Shown here: positions 1 through 4,364 of the stretch, one piece after another
How positions within the stretch are numbered: the stretch's first letter is position 1
Layout of the letters: each line of letters begins with the position of its first letter
NCBI GenBank assembly: GCA_024998705.1
Contig: JACOEF010000312.1
Span: 1-5,001 of the forward strand
Reading direction: 5' to 3'
DNA: 5,001 nucleotides
DNA from: Nitrospira sp.
Lineage (GTDB): Bacteria > Nitrospirota > Nitrospiria > Nitrospirales > Nitrospiraceae
Program-made: the position numbers and the translations under genes
Notes under the pieces: model-generated
The model's input: the letters and a program-made list of their open reading frames with translations, nothing else
Told to the model about the DNA's origin: nothing
The model's database searches: none

Positions 1-29
1 AGGCCTCGTGGAGTCGTGCGCCCGATCAT
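1..29 (-). CDS. 5' end of a gene cut by the window edge
   Basis: Only nine codons are visible, reading M-I-G-R-T-T-P-R-G, followed by two bases of the next codon, so no function can be given. The start is chosen because an AAGGAG-type ribosome binding site lies at 39-44 on the minus strand, about nine bases before the ATG at 29-27. This is a typical spacing and matches the start signals of the other genes here. The gene would be the next member of the minus-strand series, about 50 bases after the small ORF ending at 79. The reading frame stays open to the edge. Because so little is visible, a chance ATG after a purine-rich stretch remains possible. Confidence 0.42.
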
Positions 30-37
30 GTTCTGAC

Positions 38-44
38 ACTCCTT
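38..44 (-). promoter_or_regulatory. Ribosome binding site for the gene leaving the window
   Basis: On the minus strand this reads AAGGAGT, nine bases before the ATG at 29-27. It is the main reason for calling a gene start at the window edge. Confidence 0.45.
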
Positions 45-78
45 CCCTGCTGACAGACTCCGTAAAGTTGGTGTGTAT

Positions 79-258
79 TCATCGGATCCAGGCATCCGGA
101 AACGCCCGCCGCCACTGCGCCTGCTCTCGCCGGAACCGATCGGGCGTCGCCTTGTTCAGCCACACATTCGACAGCTGTTCGTGGTAGGCGTCGATCGCCT
201 GATAGACATCCATGAGCTGACAGTACGGTTCTGCCGACGGCCGCCGGCATCCAATCAC
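79..258 (-). CDS. Small hypothetical protein, 59 aa, coupled to the PDZ gene
   Basis: I do not recognise the family. The product from the GTG at 258-256 has 59 residues. It begins V-I-G-C-R-R-P and ends in a helix-prone stretch rich in Trp, Arg, Gln and Asp (about residues 16-59) that looks soluble and amphipathic. There is no signal peptide or membrane span. The GTG is preferred because an AGGTGA ribosome binding site lies just upstream and overlaps the stop codon of the PDZ gene (268-266), suggesting translational coupling. An internal ATG at 213-211 would give a 44-residue form but has no clear binding site. Coding character is supported by about 80% G or C at third codon positions from residue 16 onward, as expected for a gene in DNA of this composition. 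A 79-residue ORF in another frame over the same bases (26-265) has a much less protein-like composition and was not adopted. Confidence 0.45.
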   Translation of the reverse strand: MIGCRRPSAEPYCQLMDVYQAIDAYHEQLSNVWLNKATPDRFRREQAQWRRAFPDAWIR

Positions 259-265
259 ATATCAC

Positions 266-748
266 CTATCGGCCCGAACCGCCGTGTGACCCCATTTGTC
301 CCTTGTACAGAGTCTGGCCAGACACACGAGTTACGGAGACCTCGCGCGAGCCGCCCTCGCTCTTGACCCCCAACTTCACCACCGAGCCGGGCTCTCCTCG
401 AACCATGAGGGCCACTTGCTCATAGGTTCTGCCGGTCACCGCCACACCATCTACGGTCGTCACCTCGTCTCCCTGTTTGAGTCCGGCCTGCTGCGCCGGC
501 CCATCCGGCAACACATGCGCGATATACAGCACGGCGGTCTCACCCACGCGCTCCGCCCCGACGTGCAACGACACGCCGATCACGCCATCCGGGATCGTGG
601 ATTCCAAACTGAACGTGGGTGCCGGCGCCCCTGACTTCTCATGCCCATCGTCGGCCCAGGCCGTGCCGGTGGCGGCAGGCGAGGGGATCAGGCAGAGACT
701 CAAAAACCCTGCGATCAGGTAAGCGGAGGTATCGATGTGCTTCTTCAT
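266..748 (-). CDS. Exported single-PDZ-domain protein
   Basis: The product is 160 residues. An N-terminal signal peptide is visible: a Lys-Lys-His start, a hydrophobic core at about 9-26, and an Ala-Trp-Ala cleavage site near residue 32, so the protein should act in the periplasm or outer envelope. After a Gly/Ala/Pro linker (about 33-50), residues 53-143 form one PDZ domain. The visible signatures are the carboxylate-binding stretch I-G-V-S-L, the segment D-G-P-A-Q-Q-A-G-L-K-Q-G-D-E-V (82-96) and V-D-G-V-A-V (99-104). PDZ domains of this kind in HtrA and C-terminal processing proteases bind exposed C-termini, but no protease domain is present. A role as a peptide-binding adaptor is inferred. 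The start at 748 is preferred over one at 790 because AAAGGGAG sits seven bases upstream and the signal peptide begins there. The gene follows the DUF4149 gene by 22 bases. Confidence 0.85.
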   Translation of the reverse strand: MKKHIDTSAYLIAGFLSLCLIPSPAATGTAWADDGHEKSGAPAPTFSLESTIPDGVIGVSLHVGAERVGETAVLYIAHVLPDGPAQQAGLKQGDEVTTVDGVAVTGRTYEQVALMVRGEPGSVVKLGVKSEGGSREVSVTRVSGQTLYKGQMGSHGGSGR

Positions 749-770
749 AGTCCATCTCCCTTTGTGACAA

Positions 771-1253
771 TCATAATTGACGCGCCACACCCACGAGACA
801 CAATCCCGCCAGCAACACCAGCGAGTTCAGATAGAGCGACCGTTGATGCAGGCGATCCCAGGCCTGCTTCAACGCCGCATCGACGGCCCCCTGCTGTTCC
901 TGCGCCTTCATTCGATCACGCATCGCATTACTCTGCGGAGTCAGAGGCGACCGGCAATAGGATTCCGCTGCGAGAATTACCAGCCAGACACCCAAGGCAA
1001 GCAGCACCGGCACAGTCCATCCACCTGTGCTCCCAAGCACGGTGGCCGACAACAGTCCTGTCGCAGCGGCTCCCATGCCGAGCAGATAGTAGGCAGGAAA
1101 GAGCCGGCGAACAACTTTCCCGAAGGTGTCCTGATCCAGGTTCCTGGCCAGAATTGGCGCCACAACGAACGACCACAGCACGACCTTGCCGACCAGGACC
1201 GCAACGGCCAGTGCCTGCAGGTACTGCATCACCGAGTCGATGAGGGCAGACAT
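771..1253 (-). CDS. DUF4149-type four-helix membrane protein
   Basis: The product is 160 residues with four predicted membrane spans, at about 9-34, 52-75, 79-97 and 139-157. Between the third and fourth spans lies a charged, helix-prone loop (about 100-138) containing M-R-D-R-M-K-A-Q-E-Q-Q. This layout and the conserved first helix with W-S-F-V-V-A-P match the DUF4149 (TMEM205-like) family of inner-membrane proteins, whose biochemical role is not established. The start is set by a near-perfect AAGGAGG at 1261-1267, seven bases before the ATG; longer upstream reading in the same frame only shadows the epimerase gene. The first 25 bases overlap the 3' end of the epimerase gene, so the two are probably translationally coupled. 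The epimerase/DUF4149 pairing suggests a shared task, but this is inference. Confidence 0.82.
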   Translation of the reverse strand: MSALIDSVMQYLQALAVAVLVGKVVLWSFVVAPILARNLDQDTFGKVVRRLFPAYYLLGMGAAATGLLSATVLGSTGGWTVPVLLALGVWLVILAAESYCRSPLTPQSNAMRDRMKAQEQQGAVDAALKQAWDRLHQRSLYLNSLVLLAGLCLVGVARQL

Positions 1254-2166
1254 GCCTGATCCTCCTTGTTGACGATCGCCCGCAAAGCCGGCTCCAGTGT
1301 CGGATAGAGAAAGGTGTACCCCCCGGCCCTCGCCTTGGCCGGATCGACGCGCTGACCGGTGGTCATCAAGGTCCCGAGCTCCCCCAGCGCCAACTGTAAC
1401 GCGAAACCGGGAACCGAAAGCCACGAGGGACGATGGAGCACCCTCCCCACAGTAGCGCAGAACGCCTTCATGGTCACAGCTTCGGGTGCCACCGCATTCA
1501 CAGGTCCTGAGAGCGACGCCGTCGCGATGGCCCATTGAATGAGTCCGATAAGATCGGTTCGATGAATCCATGACACCCACTGCGTGCCAGGTAGGATCGG
1601 CCCTCCGGCAAAGAGCTGAAACGGCAGCCACATCTTCGGCAGTCCGCCACCGTCCTGTTCAAGCACCATTCCGGCTCTCAACAGCACGACCCGCGTCCCG
1701 CACCGACTCGCGCGCAAGGCCTCCGCTTCCCATGCGGCAGACAGCTCAGCCAGGAATCCGCGACCGACCGGGGAAGCCTCATCCAAAAGTCGGTCGTCGC
1801 TGGGGCCGTAGTATCCGATGCCAGATGCGCTGACCAGCAGAGGAAGGGCGCGGACCGGCCGGCCAATGCGTCCACCATAAGTCTGGTCGCCCGCAAGCGG
1901 CTCTCCACCAGAAGCCGCTTGCGGGCATCCGTCCATCGCCCTTCGGCGATCGGCGCACCGGCAAGATTGATCACGGCATCTGCCGTCGCCACATCAGACT
2001 GCCAGGATCCCGCGGAGTGCGCATCCCATTCGACAAAGCGGACGGTAGACTGCGGGGCGTGACCGGCCTTGCGGCTGAACACCACCACCTCATGCCCCTT
2101 CCGCGCCAACACGTCGACCAACGCATGGCCGATGAATCCCGTTCCGCCGGTGACGATGATCTTCAT
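1229..2166 (-). pseudogene. TIGR01777/YfcH-like NAD(P)-dependent epimerase, frameshifted
   Basis: Two adjoining reading frames together encode one extended-SDR epimerase of the TIGR01777 (YfcH/SDR39U1) family, a cytosolic NAD(P)-binding Rossmann protein of unknown substrate. The first part, from the ATG at 2166, gives residues 1-107. It has the dinucleotide motif T-G-G-T-G-F-I-G (6-13), D-A-V-I-N-L-A-G (63-70) and the family signature P-I-A-E-G-R-W-T (72-79). The second part is in another frame from about 1849 to the stop at 1231-1229. It supplies L-V-S-A-S-G-I-G-Y-Y-G with the active-site-region tyrosines, the W-I-H-R-T-D-L stretch and the family's C-terminal part ending in T-F-L-Y-P-T-L-E. 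Restoring one base near the CCC at 1848-1846 gives a continuous 312-residue protein, the normal family length. As written, translation would run out of frame to a stop at 1678, giving 162 residues. GGAGG at 2175-2179 sits eight bases before the start. A sequencing or assembly error is as likely as true inactivation. Confidence 0.85.
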
Positions 2167-2198
2167 CTGTCCGTCCTCCCGTCTCGCACAGTCCACGG

Positions 2199-2558
2199 CT
2201 ACGTTGCCCCGTCCTTGTCAGCCTGATCGACCAACCCCTCGTCGCTTTCATCCTGGGCCCGATCATCCGATGACTGTTTCACGGACCTGCTGTCCGACGC
2301 AGCCGTCACACGTTGGCTGAACTTCCGCTGCTTCGTGCCGTACAACAGATTCGGCGGCGGACTGCGGCGATTCTTCAGAATGACCGGGTCGAGCACCTCA
2401 CCGCACATCGTGCAATGCCATGCAGTCATATCGATCTGACCGGTATCATCAAGCAAATCGATATAGTGCTGTGTCAACAACAATCCTCCGCAACGCGGAC
2501 AGATCTGATGCTCGGGCTGCGGAGTGGAGACTGATTCTGGTGTCCCATGTGTTTCCAT
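2199..2558 (-). CDS. Zinc-ribbon-like small protein, 119 aa
   Basis: The family is not recognised by name. Two C-x2-C knuckles are visible, C-P-R-C-G-G (Cys20, Cys23) and C-T-M-C-G-E (Cys49, Cys52), separated by 25 residues. This is the layout of a zinc ribbon binding one structural zinc. Between them is an I-D-L-L-D-D-T-G segment that could form the connecting strands. The remaining C-terminal part (about 63-119) has a basic Pro/Arg stretch, then a Ser/Asp/Glu/Gln-rich low-complexity tail that is probably disordered. There is no signal peptide or membrane span, so the protein is likely cytosolic. The ATG at 2558-2556 is the only start that keeps a sensible N-terminus; the upstream extension is Trp/Arg-rich and unconvincing. 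Its ribosome site is weak (GGGGGT about six bases away). The gene lies 32 bases before the epimerase. A nucleic-acid or protein-binding role is inference. Confidence 0.7.
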   Translation of the reverse strand: METHGTPESVSTPQPEHQICPRCGGLLLTQHYIDLLDDTGQIDMTAWHCTMCGEVLDPVILKNRRSPPPNLLYGTKQRKFSQRVTAASDSRSVKQSSDDRAQDESDEGLVDQADKDGAT

Positions 2559-2649
2559 TGGAACCCCCGACCGGGAAAAAATGGACGACCAGGAACTGCA
2601 TAGAGCCCAGTGCGTGCGACGGCTCCCATTCCAGTGTCCACCCATCGCC

Positions 2650-2781
2650 CTACCGCACTCGTGGCCTACGCGGTTGAGCCTGCGGCACAAGCATGTAGGC
2701 GGCAGACCTCCGCGTAGCCAGCAATGTCGCCCCGATACTCACCACAATCACCGCGATGCCACAGACGATCACCTGCGTCAT
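2650..2781 (-). CDS. Small single-span membrane protein, 43 aa
   Basis: The product is not recognised. It is a 43-residue peptide with one strongly hydrophobic span at about residues 4-22 (V-I-V-C-G-I-A-V-I-V-V-S-I-G-A), followed by T-R-R and a basic tail ending P-R-R-P-R-V-R. The positive charges after the span predict a cytoplasmic C-terminus. The ATG at 2781-2779 is chosen because GGAGG at 2787-2791 lies five bases upstream. An ATG four codons earlier (2793-2791) overlaps that site and is less likely. A longer in-frame reading to 2949 would add an Arg-rich, non-hydrophobic N-terminus without support. The gene lies alone between the FGE-like gene and the zinc-ribbon gene, 91 bases before the latter. 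Small proteins of this shape often act as membrane-complex subunits or regulators, but nothing here identifies a partner. Confidence 0.5.
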   Translation of the reverse strand: MTQVIVCGIAVIVVSIGATLLATRRSAAYMLVPQAQPRRPRVR

Positions 2782-2857
2782 CAATGCCTCCATGCCACTG
2801 CTCTTGTCTGACCCATCACTCGCCATCCGCCATCCGATGGTTCGCTGAGGGGACGGA

Positions 2858-2871
2858 TTCCTCCGAAGGAA
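2858..2871 (-). other. Short inverted repeat, 5-bp stem
   Basis: TTCCT and AGGAA flank a CCGA loop, giving a perfect 5-bp stem in the gap after the FGE-like gene. No T-run follows on either strand, so it is not a convincing terminator by itself. It lies just downstream, in transcript order, of the larger hairpin at 2891-2920. Confidence 0.3.
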
Positions 2872-2890
2872 GAACCCGCCCACCTCAACG

Positions 2891-2920
2891 GGAGGCCGCG
2901 TGCGGAGTCGCGGGACCTCC
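2891..2920 (-). terminator. GC-rich hairpin after the FGE-like gene, possible terminator
   Basis: GGAGG (2891-2895) pairs with CCTCC (2916-2920), and CGCG (2897-2900) pairs with CGCG (2909-2912). The result is a nine-pair stem with a small asymmetric internal loop and an eight-base apical loop. It begins about 50 bases after the stop codon of the FGE-like gene at 2971. The minus-strand bases that follow are not T-rich, so it does not fit a classical intrinsic terminator. It could mark a factor-dependent stop, an mRNA-stabilising 3' structure or simply GC-rich DNA. The gap 2782-2970 holds no supported gene otherwise. Confidence 0.35.
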
Positions 2921-2931
2921 TCTCTCTCTCT
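2920..2931. repeat. (CT)6 dinucleotide tract
   Basis: Six CT units in a row (GA on the minus strand) lie in the untranslated gap after the FGE-like gene and abut the hairpin at 2891-2920. The minus-strand reading runs directly into AGGAGGT, a ribosome-binding-like sequence with no start codon at suitable distance. Copy-number variation would not alter any supported coding frame. Confidence 0.6.
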
Positions 2932-2970
2932 GCTTCGGACCGACCTCACTCCCTCTCACATGTCCGTTGC

Positions 2971-3801
2971 TCACTTCGACGGCTCTCCACCCCGGACACA
3001 CCGGAATCCGGTGCCGTGCGTCTGCAGCGCAAATCCTCCGCGTCCCCGTGCCGTCGCGGTGATATCCGACATGGGGCTGTGCCAGGAACCGCCACGGATC
3101 ACCCGGACAATCCCCTGGTCGGGTCCCTGCGGGTTCTTGTCAGGAGCATTTGCGTAATAGTCGGGAGCGTACCAATCCTGCACCCATTCGCGCGCATTGC
3201 CGGACATATCCTTAATACCGTAGGGCGAGTCGCCTCCCGACAACGAACCCACGATGTATAGGGTCTTGTCGTCGATCCACTCCCGGTCAAAGTTCGCTCG
3301 GGTTGGACTCGGGTTTTCATTCCCCCAAGGGAACATCCGGCCATCGGTGCCGCGCGCGGCCTTCTCCCACTCCGCTTCGGTGGGCAGTCGTTTCTTGGCC
3401 CACGCACAGTAGGCCTTGGCGTCGTACCACGTAACCTGCACAACCGGTAGCTGCTCGATCCCCTTGGCCGACACCAAGACTCCGGTGCCATAGGGGTTCG
3501 GCGGGCTGCGATGGCCGGTGGTGGCGACGAACGCCATGTAGCGCTCATTGGTCACTTCCACTTGATCGATGGCGAACGTATCGACATGCACCGAGCGCTG
3601 CGGCCACTCGTCGGCTCGCCCCTTTGGACTCTCACTGCCCATCAGAAACGGTCCGCCCGGAACGGTGACCATCGGAACCGGATCAAGCTCCTTGAGAGTC
3701 GGCGCCGCGAACACAGGTGTCAGGGCGACCGCACAGGCTGCCGTCACGAACAGGCTCATGCATCTCCACCTGGTTCTTCTCCTGGTCAAACCTTGAGTCA
3801 T
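2971..3801 (-). CDS. FGE-sulfatase (SUMF1-like) domain protein lacking catalytic cysteines, exported
   Basis: The product is 276 residues. A basic N-terminus (T-R-R-R-T-R-W-R) and a hydrophobic stretch (about 15-31) ending V-F-A-A form a signal peptide, so the protein should be periplasmic or envelope-located. Residues 43-271 carry the FGE-sulfatase domain: G-G-P-F-L-M-G-S (49-56), V-T-N-E-R-Y (83-88), [11 protein letters not shown] (138-148), F-P-W-G-N (157-161), M-S-G-N-A-R-E-W-V (199-207), R-G-G-S-W (236-240) and G-F-R-C-V (265-269). In true FGE, which converts a sulfatase cysteine to formylglycine using Cu, two cysteines follow the G-G-S segment. Here those positions are Ser242 and Ile247, so that chemistry is not expected; a NirV-like or binding role is more likely. 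The start is set by AAGGAG eight bases upstream, and its ATGA overlaps the stop of the His-rich gene, implying coupled translation. Confidence 0.85.
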   Translation of the reverse strand: MTQGLTRRRTRWRCMSLFVTAACAVALTPVFAAPTLKELDPVPMVTVPGGPFLMGSESPKGRADEWPQRSVHVDTFAIDQVEVTNERYMAFVATTGHRSPPNPYGTGVLVSAKGIEQLPVVQVTWYDAKAYCAWAKKRLPTEAEWEKAARGTDGRMFPWGNENPSPTRANFDREWIDDKTLYIVGSLSGGDSPYGIKDMSGNAREWVQDWYAPDYYANAPDKNPQGPDQGIVRVIRGGSWHSPMSDITATARGRGGFALQTHGTGFRCVRGGEPSK

Positions 3802-4166
3802 TTCTTCTGCTCCTTGCTCCCCGCGATTGCCTGGGCCGTATGAATCTTGATCTCGCCGACAAGCCGTTCCACCTTGCCCCTGTCTCCCCGGTCGGCCGCC
3901 TCCTGCGCCTGTGTCACCAGAGTTCTGGCTTCATGGAGATGCTGCTCGATTTGAGCCTGCAGGTCAGGCGATGCCACGGTACCTCCCAGCGCGGCACGGT
4001 GATACACTTCCCACGCATGGTCCACGCTGTGTTCCACCTCATGCACCATCTGAAGTTTCTCCGTATGGGGGTGGCGGCTGGCATCGATCGGACCGGCTTG
4101 GAGATCCCCCGTCATCAAGAGCGCGGTGAATCCGCCGACCAATGTGATCATTGTGCTGTACGTCAT
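3798..4166 (-). CDS. Small exported His-rich helical protein, SmbP-like
   Basis: The product is 122 residues. The N-terminal hydrophobic stretch (about 5-19) and L-Q-A-G near 22-25 form a signal peptide, predicting a periplasmic protein. The mature part is almost entirely helix-forming and contains nine histidines. Those at 42, 46 and 50 are spaced by four and should lie on one helix face, followed by His56 and by H-L-H at 76-78. This resembles the small metal-binding protein SmbP of ammonia oxidisers, a His-rich helical bundle that binds copper and other metals. The match is by composition and layout, not by an alignment. The ATG at 4166 is supported by GGAGG seven bases upstream (4174-4178). 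The gene ends inside the ATGA shared with the FGE-like gene that follows. Alternative explanation: a generic coiled-coil periplasmic protein without metal function. Confidence 0.7.
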   Translation of the reverse strand: MTYSTMITLVGGFTALLMTGDLQAGPIDASRHPHTEKLQMVHEVEHSVDHAWEVYHRAALGGTVASPDLQAQIEQHLHEARTLVTQAQEAADRGDRGKVERLVGEIKIHTAQAIAGSKEQKK

Positions 4167-4189
4167 GCCTCTGCCTCCGTCGGGTGTAT

Positions 4190-4210
4190 GGCGGGCTGGC
4201 CCCTCCCGCC
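4190..4210 (-). other. GC-rich hairpin upstream of the His-rich gene
   Basis: GGCGGG (4190-4195) and CCCGCC (4205-4210) form a perfect 6-bp stem with a nine-base loop. It sits between the stop of the 26-codon ORF (4219) and the ribosome binding site of the His-rich gene (4174-4178). No T-run follows, so it is more likely a leader or inter-cistronic RNA structure than a terminator. Confidence 0.4.
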
Positions 4211-4218
4211 CTGTGCAC

Positions 4219-4299
4219 TCATCGCTGCTTCATCGACTGTTCGATGAACGGCCAGGCCCATGATGAAGCCCGGCTGACTACGTTCCTCGTTGCCTTCAT
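4219..4299 (-). CDS. Possible 26-residue micro-ORF between the FGE-like and His-rich genes
   Basis: The ORF runs ATG to TGA and encodes 26 residues, starting M-K-A-T-R-N-V and ending E-Q-S-M-K-Q-R. It contains two Trp around W-A-W-P-F and is basic overall. I recognise no family. The support is an ideal ribosome binding site, AGGAGGT at 4305-4311, six bases before the ATG. No other start could use this site, because no longer ORF begins there. It lies between two hairpins (4322-4358 before it and 4190-4210 after it) and 52 bases before the His-rich gene. It could be a small secreted or membrane-active peptide, a leader peptide controlling the downstream gene, or the remnant of a longer gene. 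Third codon positions are only moderately GC-rich, so coding status is uncertain. Confidence 0.4.
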   Translation of the reverse strand: MKATRNVVSRASSWAWPFIEQSMKQR

Positions 4300-4304
4300 T
4301 CCAC

Positions 4305-4311
4305 ACCTCCT
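4305..4311 (-). promoter_or_regulatory. Strong ribosome binding site without a long gene
   Basis: AGGAGGT on the minus strand is complementary to the 16S rRNA 3' end over seven bases and lies six bases before the ATG at 4299-4297. It is one of the best sites in the window, yet it serves only a 26-codon ORF. Confidence 0.5.
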
Positions 4312-4321
4312 GCCCCTGAGG

Positions 4322-4358
4322 GCCGTGGAAGGGGACGGCCGCCCGGCCCCTCCACGGC
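4322..4358 (-). terminator. Strong hairpin after the FGE-like/TPR gene
   Basis: GCCGTGGA (4322-4329) pairs with TCCACGGC (4351-4358). After a one-base bulge at 4330, GGGG (4331-4334) pairs with CCCC (4347-4350), giving a 12-pair stem with a GC-rich loop. It starts six bases after the stop codon of the upstream gene, the usual place for a terminator or a 3' stabilising structure. The minus-strand sequence after it (CCCTCAGGGGCAGGAGG) has no T-tract, so intrinsic termination would be weak. Attenuated read-through into the micro-ORF and His-rich gene is an attractive reading but is inferred. Confidence 0.5.
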
Positions 4359-4364
4359 TACGTG

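Noticed and set aside
26..265. 79-residue minus-strand ORF beginning at a GTG at 265
   Set aside because: It starts immediately after the PDZ stop codon with no properly spaced ribosome site, and its composition is less protein-like than the overlapping 59-residue frame with high GC at third positions.
641..1243. 200-residue plus-strand ORF (and several other long plus-strand ORFs)
   Set aside because: It is antisense to the PDZ and DUF4149 genes, rich in Pro/Arg/His as expected for a GC-rich shadow frame, with no recognisable motif or start signal.
1829..1865. Programmed -1 ribosomal frameshift in the epimerase
   Set aside because: No slippery heptamer of the X-XXY-YYZ type is present and the family is normally read in one frame; a one-base deletion or sequencing error is simpler.
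2192..2204. 13-base sequence TCCACGGCTACGT repeated at 4351-4363
   Set aside because: Both copies lie next to gene ends, but only the second is in a hairpin. One 13-base match in 5 kb of GC-rich DNA is not far above chance, so I do not call a repeat family.
2573..2582. T6-containing run (minus strand) upstream of the zinc-ribbon gene as an intrinsic terminator
   Set aside because: The nearest possible stem is weak (about five pairs) and separated from the T-run by about 19 bases.
2650..2949. 99-residue extension of the small membrane protein
   Set aside because: The added N-terminus is Arg/Pro-rich and encoded by the CT/GA tract and hairpin region, with no good ribosome site before the GTG at 2949.
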